From Bacteroidaceae bacterium (lineage in GTDB: Bacteria > Bacteroidota > Bacteroidia > Bacteroidales > Bacteroidaceae), in assembly GCA_900768625.1 (NCBI GenBank), contig CAAGDO010000258.1, forward strand, positions 1 to 5,554: a DNA stretch of 5,554 bases, given 5' to 3'. Under the pieces are notes generated by a model. That model did no database searches and was not told the origin of the DNA. It saw only the letters and a list, made by a program, of their open reading frames with translations. A program made the position numbers and the translations under genes. Of this stretch, positions 1-5,352 are shown piece after piece (within the stretch, counting starts at the first letter, position 1; each line of letters begins with the position of its first letter).

Positions 1-3
1 ACG

Positions 4-110
4 CCATTAACGACAATTTACACAGCTACGCTGTGGAAAAACCATTAAAGCCCATTAGGGCATAGCAACAAAGAAAAATTTAATGACCATTAATGGCTTT
101 GGCGGCCATT
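4..110. repeat. Cluster of CCATTAA motifs
   Basis: CCATTAA occurs at 4-10, 42-48 and 87-93, with shortened copies CCATTA at 52-57 and CCATT at 106-110. The copy at 87-96 is the perfect palindrome CCATTAATGG. Spacing is irregular (38, 10, 35 and 19 nt), so this is not a simple tandem array or a CRISPR. The motifs are confined to the A/T-rich DNA at the left edge. They could be a degenerate dispersed repeat or protein-binding sites; sequence alone does not decide. Confidence 0.4.
21..35. other. Small perfect hairpin, 6-bp stem
   Basis: CACAGC (21-26) and GCTGTG (30-35) form a perfect stem around the loop TAC. Beyond one A/G mismatch, three more T/A pairs are possible (17-19 with 37-39). No clear T-run follows on either strand, so it is a weak terminator candidate for a gene left of the window. 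It could equally be a protein-binding palindrome. Confidence 0.35.
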
Positions 111-174
111 CATGTTAAGAAACCGCGCGAAGCGCAAATATGGAACTGTTGCACAGAAAATCCAGTTCTCAGAA

Positions 175-195
175 TTTTACCGGACAGCAATAATT
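175..195 (+). repeat. Left arm of a 21-bp inverted repeat (partner at 5433-5453)
   Basis: The arm begins TTTTACCGGACAG and continues CAATAATT. The reverse complement of 5433-5453 matches it at 19 of 21 positions, including 13 consecutive bases at the start. The two arms sit about 5.2 kb apart, in intergenic DNA on either side of the five-gene block. That could mean a dispersed short repeat (REP or MITE-like) present in both places, or ends of a mobile unit. No transposase lies between them, which favours the dispersed-repeat reading. Confidence 0.55.
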
Positions 196-297
196 GAATT
201 TGGAAGAACTCAAACTCCAAATAAATCTTCGTCAGAAAAGTTTGGACGACTTCATAATTTAACCTTCGCTTAACATCTGACTCCCAATAAAATGTTG

Positions 298-305
298 TAT
301 CTTTG
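298..305 (+). promoter_or_regulatory. Bacteroidetes-type -7 element of the ompH promoter
   Basis: TATCTTTG matches the Bacteroidetes sigma-ABfr -7 consensus TAnnTTTG. No clear -33 TTTG is visible at the expected distance upstream. Transcription would begin shortly after 305, around the C-run at 306-310, giving a leader of about 80 nt before the ompH ATG. The early leader can form a 5-bp hairpin (TGGAG 324-328 with CTCCA 335-339). The later leader is A-rich and poor in structure, as usual before Bacteroidetes start codons. Confidence 0.7.
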
Positions 306-392
306 CCCCCGATTTGCGCCCAATGGAGCAGACACTCCAGCGGGAAACACCAAAGGAAACCGAAAACAAACAAATACAATCATAACCACACC

Positions 393-932
393 ATGCTTAA
401 AAGATTATTGATGCTGGTGCTCTTCGTGGCACCGTTGAGCCTTTGCGCTCAGAAGTACGCTCACTTCGACTACGCCTCCATCATGCAGGCCATGCCCGAA
501 TACAAGAAGGCTCAGACCGAACTTGAAACCATGGGCAAGCAGTACCAGACGGAGCTCGAAAACCTCCAGAAGGAACTCCAGACCAAGGCCGAAGCTTACC
601 AGAAGACCGATGCTGACCCCAATACGCCGCAGAATATGAAGGACCGCCACCAGCAGGAACTTCAGGACATGTACCAGCGTTTCCAGCAGGCACAGCAGGA
701 TAACAGCCAGGCTTTCCAGCAGGCACAGCAGACGAAGATGCAGCCCATCACGCAGAAGGTGATGGACGCTGTCAACGCTGTGGCCAAGGACGGCGGCTAC
801 GTTTACATCATGGACAAGAACGCCGCTCAGGGCGCAGGCATCGTGATCAACGAGACGCTCAGCACCGACGTGACGAACACCGTGATGCAGAAGCTCGGTA
901 TCACTGCCTCAAAGCCCGCCGCCGGAAAGTAA
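393..932 (+). CDS. ompH: OmpH/Skp family periplasmic chaperone
   Basis: Predicted 179-residue OmpH/Skp protein, a periplasmic holdase that in characterised relatives binds unfolded outer-membrane proteins on their way to the BAM complex. Residues 1-19 form a Sec signal peptide (basic MLKR, hydrophobic core, cleavage likely after LCA, before QKYAHFD). The motif YASIMQAMPEYKKAQTEL (27-44) is typical of the family start. Residues 40-117 are Gln/Glu/Lys-rich and should form the long helical tentacle. The C-terminal part (about 119-175, with YVYIMDKN at 136-143) returns to the trimerising beta/alpha body. Length is normal for Bacteroidetes members. The frame is open upstream to a TTG at 303, but that lies inside the promoter, and only the ATG at 393 gives a signal peptide at the N terminus. 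Cys18 makes a poor lipobox (LSLC), so signal peptidase I is preferred. A FQQAQQ unit is duplicated at 97-102 and 108-113. In many Bacteroidetes this gene follows bamA, but here it starts from its own promoter. Confidence 0.92.
   Translation: MLKRLLMLVLFVAPLSLCAQKYAHFDYASIMQAMPEYKKAQTELETMGKQYQTELENLQKELQTKAEAYQKTDADPNTPQNMKDRHQQELQDMYQRFQQAQQDNSQAFQQAQQTKMQPITQKVMDAVNAVAKDGGYVYIMDKNAAQGAGIVINETLSTDVTNTVMQKLGITASKPAAGK
680..731 (+). repeat. 19-nt direct repeat inside ompH encoding an 11-residue coiled-coil repeat
   Basis: The same 19 bases (starting TTTCCAGCAGGCACA) occur at 680-698 and 713-731, exactly 33 nt apart. They encode FQQAQQ at residues 97-102 and 108-113, so the unit repeats every 11 residues (97-107 and 108-118), a hendecad period suited to helical coiled coils. 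Identity at DNA level, with the remaining codons of each unit diverged, suggests either a fairly recent internal duplication or constrained Gln/Ala codon choice. Confidence 0.75.
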
Positions 933-969
933 TCCGTTCCGCCCGGCCCGAAGGCTGACACCCCCTTAC

Positions 970-1017
970 GAACGGCACATGGGCGCCAACAGCCCGTGTG
1001 CCGTTCTTCCGTTTTTT
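970..1017 (+). terminator. Strong intrinsic terminator after ompH, just before lolD
   Basis: Positions 970-984 and 992-1006 pair as a 15-bp stem with one T-G wobble and a 7-nt loop (GCCAACA). The left arm begins GAACGGCACA and the right arm ends TGTGCCGTTC. A TTCCG spacer and a run of six T (1012-1017) follow. This is the best terminator in the window. It lies 37 nt after the ompH stop and only 33 nt separate its T-run from the lolD ATG. An in-frame ATG at 979 lies inside the stem, which argues against it as a lolD start. Confidence 0.88.
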
Positions 1018-1050
1018 CTTCCTCCCATTTTTCCCCTCCCCCCAACGCGC

Positions 1051-1722
1051 ATGATCACCCTCCAAAACATCCACAAATCCTTCGGCCAACTCGAAGTGCT
1101 CAAAGGCATCGACCTTCATATCGGAGCCCGCGAGGTCGTGAGTATCGTCGGCCCGAGCGGTGCCGGCAAGACCACCCTTCTGCAAATCATGGGCACGCTC
1201 TATAAGCCCGATGCCGGTTCCATCAACATCGCCGGACAGGACGTGCTCTCGCTCAAAGGCGCACGCCTCTCGCGTTTCCGCTGCGAACATCTGGGCTTCG
1301 TGTTCCAGTTCCATCAGTTGCTGCCGGAATTCTCCGCGCTCGAAAACGTGATGATTCCCGGACTCATCGCCCGACGGAAGGAAAGCGAGGTGAAAGCCCG
1401 CGGCCTTGAACTGCTCGACTATCTTGGCCTCGCAGATCGCGCCGACCACCGTCCGTCGCAACTCTCGGGCGGCGAAAAACAGCGTGTGGCCGTGGCCCGC
1501 GCCCTGATGAACAAACCTGACGTCATTCTGGCCGACGAACCCTCAGGCTCGCTCGACTCCCACAACAAGGAGGAGCTCCATCGCCTCTTCTTCCGCCTGC
1601 GCGACGAAATGGGTCAGACGTTTGTCATCGTGACCCACGACGAACAGCTCGCCACGCTGACCGACCGCACCATCCATCTCGTCGACGGAAAAGTCGTTGA
1701 CCCTGAGAAACCGTCTGAATAA
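1051..1722 (+). CDS. lolD: LolD-type ABC transporter ATP-binding protein
   Basis: Predicted 223-residue ATPase of the LolD/MacB-like ABC family. In the Lol system it powers the LolCE-type inner-membrane complex that hands outer-membrane lipoproteins to the periplasmic carrier; action at the cytoplasmic face is inferred from the family. Walker A is GPSGAGKTT (34-42), the Q-loop glutamine is Q86 in FVFQFHQLLPEF, the ABC signature is LSGGEKQR (138-145), Walker B is VILADEP (158-164, catalytic E163), the D-loop is SGSLD (165-169) and the switch histidine is H196 in VTHDE. All catalytic residues are present and the length is normal. I chose the ATG at 1051 because MITLQNIHKSFG is the normal family start. 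The frame stays open to 979, but that start lies inside a terminator stem. The leader is C-rich with no Shine-Dalgarno site. The cvfB-like gene follows after 27 nt, probably in one transcript. No LolC/E permease gene is in the window, so the partner must be encoded elsewhere. A related exporter ATPase (FtsE- or MacB-like) remains possible. Confidence 0.88.
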   Translation: MITLQNIHKSFGQLEVLKGIDLHIGAREVVSIVGPSGAGKTTLLQIMGTLYKPDAGSINIAGQDVLSLKGARLSRFRCEHLGFVFQFHQLLPEFSALENVMIPGLIARRKESEVKARGLELLDYLGLADRADHRPSQLSGGEKQRVAVARALMNKPDVILADEPSGSLDSHNKEELHRLFFRLRDEMGQTFVIVTHDEQLATLTDRTIHLVDGKVVDPEKPSE

Positions 1723-1749
1723 ACCAAATTCCCCACGTTCCCCATCCCT

Positions 1750-2601
1750 ATGATCAAACTCGGAAACTACAATACCCTGCGCATCACGCGCTTCACCGAC
1801 CACGGCGCCTACCTTGACGGAGGCGAAGTCGGCGAAATCCTCATGCCCAAAGCCTACGTGAAACCCGAGATGCGTCCCGGCACGGAAGTCGACGTGTTCG
1901 TCTATCTCGACCAGAGCGAACGCCTCGTCGGAACCATGGAGACCCCTCTGGCCCGTGTCGGCGATTTTGCTTTCCTCCGTGTGGCATGGGTCAACGAATT
2001 CGGAGCCTTTCTCGACTGGGGCCTGATGAAGGACCTCTTTGTGCCCTTCCGCGAGCAGAAGATGCCCATGCAGCAGGGACGTTCCTATCTGGTGCATATC
2101 CATATCGACGACCAGACGCAGCGCATCGTGGCCTCTGCCAAAGTGGAGCGCTATCTCCAGCCCGCCACACCCCTTGAGTACCACCGCGGACAGGAACTCG
2201 AAGCCATCGTGCAGCAGAAGACGCCGCTGGGCTTCAAGGTGATTGCCGACAACCGCTGTGCCGGTCTGCTCTACGACGACCAGATCTTCCAGTCCGAGCC
2301 GCCCCACGCAGGTGACGTGCTCAACGTAACTGTGGTCAAGGTTCGTCCTGACGGCAAGATGGACCTCTCCATCCAGCGCATCGGTAAAGGCCGTTTCCGT
2401 GATTTCGCCGACGACCTCCTCGATGCCCTCCGCGAAGCGCCTGCCGGCCGTCTGCCCTTCTCCGACGCCTCCTCTCCCGACGACATCCGTGACCGTTTCG
2501 GCGTCAGCAAGAAAACCTTCAAGCGAGCCCTCGGCACCCTCTACAAGCAGGGCCTCGTCCGCCTCACCGACACCGAGACCATCCTGGCCGAAAAACGCTG
2601 A
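1750..2601 (+). CDS. cvfB: CvfB/YitL-like S1-domain RNA-binding protein
   Basis: Predicted 283-residue cytoplasmic protein with the architecture of the CvfB family (Staphylococcus CvfB, Bacillus YitL): S1-like OB folds followed by a winged helix. I see an N-terminal S1-like unit (about 5-65), a second (about 67-136, core FGAFLDWGLMKDLFVP at 84-99), a third (about 140-212, core GFKVIADNRCAGLLYDDQIF at 161-180), and a C-terminal winged-helix segment (about 225-283, with DRFGVSKKTFKRALGTLYKQ). The last helix-turn-helix-like part ends in a short beta wing (GLVRLTDTETILAEKR). Length agrees with the family. CvfB binds single-stranded RNA and affects virulence gene expression in Staphylococcus; the role in this organism is unknown. 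The ATG at 1750 is the natural start because the first S1 strand begins within ten residues. It lies 27 nt after lolD, so co-transcription is likely. A tiny CGCT-GAAA-AGCG hairpin overlaps the stop codon. The gene symbol is assigned by family only. Confidence 0.82.
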   Translation: MIKLGNYNTLRITRFTDHGAYLDGGEVGEILMPKAYVKPEMRPGTEVDVFVYLDQSERLVGTMETPLARVGDFAFLRVAWVNEFGAFLDWGLMKDLFVPFREQKMPMQQGRSYLVHIHIDDQTQRIVASAKVERYLQPATPLEYHRGQELEAIVQQKTPLGFKVIADNRCAGLLYDDQIFQSEPPHAGDVLNVTVVKVRPDGKMDLSIQRIGKGRFRDFADDLLDALREAPAGRLPFSDASSPDDIRDRFGVSKKTFKRALGTLYKQGLVRLTDTETILAEKR

Positions 2602-2750
2602 AAAGCGCTGAATCGCCTCCTTCAGACCACACGCGGATAAAAGAAAAACAAGACATTCCCGTATGATCTTTCCGTTGATGGGTTGCGCCACCCATATCCT
2701 TGGTGAAGCCCGAATGAAACGGAAGAATCATGCGGGGATTTTTGTATCCC

Positions 2751-2759
2751 TTATCCACA
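2751..2759 (+). promoter_or_regulatory. Single perfect DnaA-box-like 9-mer
   Basis: TTATCCACA is the classical high-affinity DnaA box. It stands alone: I find no second perfect copy on either strand, only a one-mismatch relative (TGTGGAAAA at 32-40 on the opposite strand). Expected chance occurrence in a window this size is a few percent. It directly abuts the GGGAT/ATCCC hairpin and lies about 110 nt upstream of the glyQS -7 element. DnaA-dependent regulation of glyQS, or chance, are both possible. Confidence 0.3.
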
Positions 2760-2774
2760 AAAGTCCAGCCCCAA

Positions 2775-2788
2775 CGCAAAAGTTTGCG
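2775..2788. promoter_or_regulatory. Palindrome CGCAAA-AG-TTTGCG, possible operator
   Basis: Two perfect 6-nt arms are separated by AG. The 2-nt centre is too short for a full RNA hairpin, so a binding site for a dimeric DNA-binding protein is the more natural reading. It lies about 75 nt upstream of the glyQS -7 element. The regulator, if any, is unknown and no regulator gene is in the window. Confidence 0.3.
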
Positions 2789-2861
2789 CGATATGTAGCG
2801 GCAAGAGGGGCTTATACCGATAAATAGCCCGTTCCACACGCCACATTCGCAAATAAATTGC

Positions 2862-2869
2862 TACCTTTG
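2862..2869 (+). promoter_or_regulatory. Bacteroidetes-type -7 element of the glyQS promoter
   Basis: TACCTTTG matches TAnnTTTG. As at the ompH promoter it is followed directly by five C and then a purine-A-T. No convincing -33 TTTG is seen. The implied leader is short (about 30 nt), A/T-rich and lacks a Shine-Dalgarno site, as usual in this phylum. Confidence 0.75.
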
Positions 2870-2903
2870 CCCCCAATCATAAATATAACACATACAGATA
2901 TTC

Positions 2904-4445
2904 ATGGCACAAGAAGACGTTTTCAAGAAAATCGTATCCCACTGCAAGGAATATGGTTTCGTTTTTCCCTCAAGTGATATTTACGACGGACTTGGCGCAG
3001 TTTATGACTACGGTCAGAACGGCGTGGAATTGAAGAACAACATCAAGCAGTACTGGTGGCAGTCCATGGTGCTCCTCCACGAGAACATCGTGGGCATCGA
3101 CTCAGCCATCTTCATGCACCCCACCATATGGAAGGCTTCCGGCCACGTGGACGCTTTCAATGACCCCCTCATCGACAATCGCGACTCGAAGAAGCGCTAT
3201 CGCGCTGACGTCCTCATCGAGGACCAGATCGCCAAGTACGACGAGAAGATCGAGAAGGAAGTGGCCAAGGCCCGCAAGCGCTTCGGCGATGCCTTCGACG
3301 AGGCCCAGTTCCGTTCGACCAACGCCCGCGTGCTCGAACATCAGGCCAAGCGCGACGCCCTCCACGCCCGCTATGCAGAGGCCATGAACAAGATGGACCT
3401 CAACGAACTGAAGCAGATCATCCTCGACGAGGGAATCGTATGCCCCATCTCCGGCACACGCAACTGGACGGACGTTCGACAGTTCAACCTCATGTTCAAG
3501 ACCGAGGTGGGTTCAACCGCAGAAGGTTCCAGCACCATCTATCTCCGCCCCGAAACGGCACAGGGTATCTTCGTCAACTATCTGAACGTGCAGAAGACCG
3601 GCCGCATGAAGATTCCTTTCGGTATCGCTCAGATCGGTAAGGCCTTCCGCAACGAAATCGTGGCCCGTCAGTTCATTTTCCGTATGCGCGAATTCGAGCA
3701 GATGGAAATGCAGTTCTTCGTGAAGCCCGGCACGGAAATGGGATGGTTCAAGGAATGGAAGCGTCTCCGTCTGGCATGGCACGAGGCCCTCGGCTTCGGT
3801 TCGGAAAACTATCGCTACCACGACCACGAGAAGCTCGCCCACTACGCCAACGCTGCAACCGACATCGAATTCAAGATGCCCTTCGGCTTCAAGGAAGTGG
3901 AAGGTATCCACTCACGCACCGACTTCGACCTCTCACAGCATGCCAAATTCTCCGGCCGCAAGATTGAATACTTCGATCCCGAGGAGAACAAGAGCTACAC
4001 GCCGTACGTCATTGAGACTTCAATCGGTGTCGACCGTATGTTCCTCAGCGTCATGTGTCATTCCTACACCGAGGAGAAGCTGGAGAACGGAGAAACCCGC
4101 GTCGTGCTGAAGCTCCCCGCAGCTCTCGCTCCCACGAAGCTCGCCGTGATGCCCCTCGTCAAGAAGGACGGTCTGCCCGAAAAGGCTCACGAAATCATGC
4201 AGGACCTCAAGTTCCACTTCAACTGCAAGTACGACGAGAAGGACAGCATCGGTAAGCGCTACCGCCGTCAGGATGCCGTGGGTACCCCCTACTGCATCAC
4301 CATCGACCACGACACGCTCACTGACAACTGCGTCACCCTCCGCGACCGCGACACGATGGAGCAGACCCGCGTGGCCATCGCCGACCTCCGTTCACTCATC
4401 GAGGAGAAGGTGAGCATCACGAGCCTCCTGAAGAAAATCCAGTAA
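2904..4445 (+). CDS. glyQS: Glycyl-tRNA synthetase, single-chain alpha2 type
   Basis: Predicted 513-residue class II glycine--tRNA ligase, which charges tRNA-Gly with glycine using ATP in the cytoplasm. It is the eukaryote/archaea-like dimeric type, not the alpha2-beta2 GlyQ/GlyS type. Residues 1-75 contain the family N terminus (FVFPSSDIYDGLGAVYDYG). About 100-175 is a charged helical insertion. The catalytic core shows FNLMFKTEVG (194-203), LRPETAQG (214-221), class II motif 2 FRNEI to EFEQMEMQFF (248-272) and motif 3 GVDRMFL (375-381). The C-terminal anticodon-binding domain runs from about 410 to 505, with KLAVMPLVKKD at its start and RRQDAVGTPYCITID (454-468) inside. All expected motifs are intact and the length is normal for Bacteroidetes. 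The ATG at 2904 lies about 34 nt after its own -7 element and gives the standard start MAQEDVFKKIVSHCKEYGFVFPSS. An FKBP gene follows 113 nt downstream, behind a G/C-rich hairpin. Confidence 0.97.
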   Translation: MAQEDVFKKIVSHCKEYGFVFPSSDIYDGLGAVYDYGQNGVELKNNIKQYWWQSMVLLHENIVGIDSAIFMHPTIWKASGHVDAFNDPLIDNRDSKKRYRADVLIEDQIAKYDEKIEKEVAKARKRFGDAFDEAQFRSTNARVLEHQAKRDALHARYAEAMNKMDLNELKQIILDEGIVCPISGTRNWTDVRQFNLMFKTEVGSTAEGSSTIYLRPETAQGIFVNYLNVQKTGRMKIPFGIAQIGKAFRNEIVARQFIFRMREFEQMEMQFFVKPGTEMGWFKEWKRLRLAWHEALGFGSENYRYHDHEKLAHYANAATDIEFKMPFGFKEVEGIHSRTDFDLSQHAKFSGRKIEYFDPEENKSYTPYVIETSIGVDRMFLSVMCHSYTEEKLENGETRVVLKLPAALAPTKLAVMPLVKKDGLPEKAHEIMQDLKFHFNCKYDEKDSIGKRYRRQDAVGTPYCITIDHDTLTDNCVTLRDRDTMEQTRVAIADLRSLIEEKVSITSLLKKIQ

Positions 4446-4494
4446 AAGAAACACAGCGGGCGGCCCCTTCCTCCCGCATCATCATAAGCCTGAA

Positions 4495-4525
4495 AGGGGC
4501 GGTGCAAAAACTTGTCACCGCCCCT
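4495..4525 (+). terminator. G/C-rich hairpin between glyQS and the FKBP gene
   Basis: AGGGGCGGTG (4495-4504) pairs perfectly with CACCGCCCCT (4516-4525), and CAA/TTG inside the loop may add to the stem. The T-run is poor (TTTT at 4531-4534 after a CGGAC spacer), so it may be a weak or partial terminator, or a hairpin that protects the glyQS 3' end. It ends 33 nt before the FKBP ATG. GCCCCTT at 4463-4469 can pair with AAGGGGC at 4494-4500, which would compete with this stem. Confidence 0.65.
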
Positions 4526-4558
4526 CGGACTTTTCATCTATTCATCCCCACACAGCGA

Positions 4559-5257
4559 ATGACAAAGTTTTCACTGAAGTCCCTCCATTCTTCCTTCTTT
4601 GCCCTGCTGGCCCTGCTCTTCACGGCAGTTCCGGCCATGACCTCCTGCGAGGACAATGCCGGAAAGGAGGACAACTCCGAATTCACCAACCAATGGAAGG
4701 AGCGCAACGCGCAATACTTCGCCGAGCGCATGAGTGAGGCCAAGGCTGCCATCAGCGAGGCCAAGGCCACCTATGGCAACAACTGGAAGGAACACTGCGA
4801 CTGGCGCACGGAACGCAGCTGGGCCAAGGTGGAGGCTCCCGTTGTTGGGCTCACCGACTCCATCTGCTATCGTATCGTGAACCGTCCAACGGGCAGCGAA
4901 GCGCGTCCGCTCTATTCGGATTCGGTGCGCGTCAACTATATCGGACGCCTCATCCCCACGGCATCCTATAGCGAGGGCCGCGTTTTCGACCACAGCGGAC
5001 TCTATGATGACCCTTCCAGTGTGTTCAGCCCCGATTTCTGCATCCCTTCGAAGTTTGCCGTGTCAAATCTGGTGGAGGGCTACACGACGTTGCTCCACTA
5101 TCTTCGTGTGGGTGAACGCGTACGTGTCTACCTTCCCCAGGAACTGGCCTACGGCTCGGTGTCGAATTCCGTTATGCCGGCCTATTCCACCTTGGTGTTC
5201 GACGTAGAGCTCAAGGGCATCTGGCGTGCCGGACAAGCCGTGGGAAGCTGGGAATGA
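4559..5257 (+). CDS. FKBP-type peptidyl-prolyl isomerase, predicted lipoprotein
   Basis: Predicted 232-residue lipoprotein with a C-terminal FKBP domain, a family that catalyses cis/trans isomerisation of peptide bonds before proline. Residues 1-29 are a signal sequence (MTKFSLK, then a hydrophobic core) ending in the lipobox-like MTSC with Cys30. E31-D32 and further acidic residues follow. Residues about 40-100 are a charged helical linker. The FKBP domain spans about 115-222: SVRVNYIGRL (122-131), VFDHSG (142-147), NLVEGY (170-175), RVGERVRVYLPQELAYG (183-199) and STLVFDVELKGI (210-221). Compared with human FKBP12, the Tyr, Phe-Asp and AYG positions are kept, but the pocket-floor Trp is Tyr175. 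I chose the ATG at 4559 because it places the signal peptide at the N terminus; an upstream GTG at 4502 lies inside a hairpin stem. No -7 element is visible between glyQS and this gene, so read-through from glyQS is likely. The envelope location is inferred. Confidence 0.88.
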   Translation: MTKFSLKSLHSSFFALLALLFTAVPAMTSCEDNAGKEDNSEFTNQWKERNAQYFAERMSEAKAAISEAKATYGNNWKEHCDWRTERSWAKVEAPVVGLTDSICYRIVNRPTGSEARPLYSDSVRVNYIGRLIPTASYSEGRVFDHSGLYDDPSSVFSPDFCIPSKFAVSNLVEGYTTLLHYLRVGERVRVYLPQELAYGSVSNSVMPAYSTLVFDVELKGIWRAGQAVGSWE

Positions 5258-5352
5258 TCCGCTCCGCGGTTCCACACAACACAAAAACGAAACTCTCCCT
5301 TCTTTCATATATGTGGAGGACATGCACCCCCCGTGGCATGCAGATACAGAAT

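Larger units (their letters stand above)
1..297. other. A/T-rich intergenic region with no recognisable gene
   Basis: This is the stretch upstream of the ompH promoter. It is markedly richer in A/T than the genes that follow. The only long reading frame runs on the minus strand (roughly 110-379) and reads across the ompH promoter and leader. Its translation resembles no family I know, so I do not call it. What can be seen is several CCATTAA motifs in the first 110 nt, a short perfect hairpin at 21-35, a 4-bp GCGC hairpin at 125-135, and one arm of a 21-bp inverted repeat at 175-195. No tRNA or riboswitch pattern is visible. The 3' end or upstream region of a neighbouring gene could lie to the left of the window. 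Confidence 0.6.
2602..2861. other. Intergenic region before glyQS, palindrome-rich, no gene called
   Basis: About 260 nt lie between the cvfB-like stop and the glyQS promoter. The only long frame is on the minus strand (2564-2839). It runs into the cvfB-like gene and matches no family I know, so I do not call it. Visible structure: a GGGAT/ATCCC hairpin at 2735-2750, a perfect DnaA-box 9-mer TTATCCACA at 2751-2759, a palindrome CGCAAA-AG-TTTGCG at 2775-2788 and a GGGCT/AGCCC hairpin at 2808-2830. None has a T-run, so no convincing terminator for the lolD-cvfB transcript is present. A small RNA or regulatory region is possible but not shown. Confidence 0.55.

Noticed and set aside
4..110. CRISPR array from the CCATTAA motifs
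   Set aside because: The repeats are too short and irregularly spaced, and there are no cas genes.
110..379. Minus-strand frame of 89 codons upstream of ompH
   Set aside because: It runs across the ompH promoter and leader and the inverted-repeat arm, with no family resemblance.
303..392. Upstream TTG start extending OmpH by 30 residues
   Set aside because: The TTG lies within the -7 element, and the extension would bury the signal peptide.
979..1050. Upstream ATG start extending LolD by 24 residues
   Set aside because: The codon lies in the terminator stem and the added residues are Pro/Phe-rich and not part of the family.
1543..2691. Long minus-strand open frame of 382 codons
   Set aside because: It lies antisense to the lolD 3' end and the whole cvfB-like gene, both of which have clear family motifs. 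The frame stays open because of strong third-position G/C bias, and its translation resembles no known protein.
2564..2839. Minus-strand frame of 91 codons in the spacer before glyQS
   Set aside because: It overlaps the cvfB-like 3' end, has no visible promoter or start context and no recognisable motif. Kept only as a possible repeat or small RNA region.
2602..2861. Replication origin suggested by the DnaA box
   Set aside because: Only one perfect box is present, there is no A/T-rich unwinding region nearby, and no dnaA or dnaN gene is in the window.
3500..3530. GGTTCAA resembling a tRNA T-arm
   Set aside because: It lies within the conserved GlyRS catalytic core (KTEVGSTAEGSS) and no tRNA cloverleaf surrounds it.
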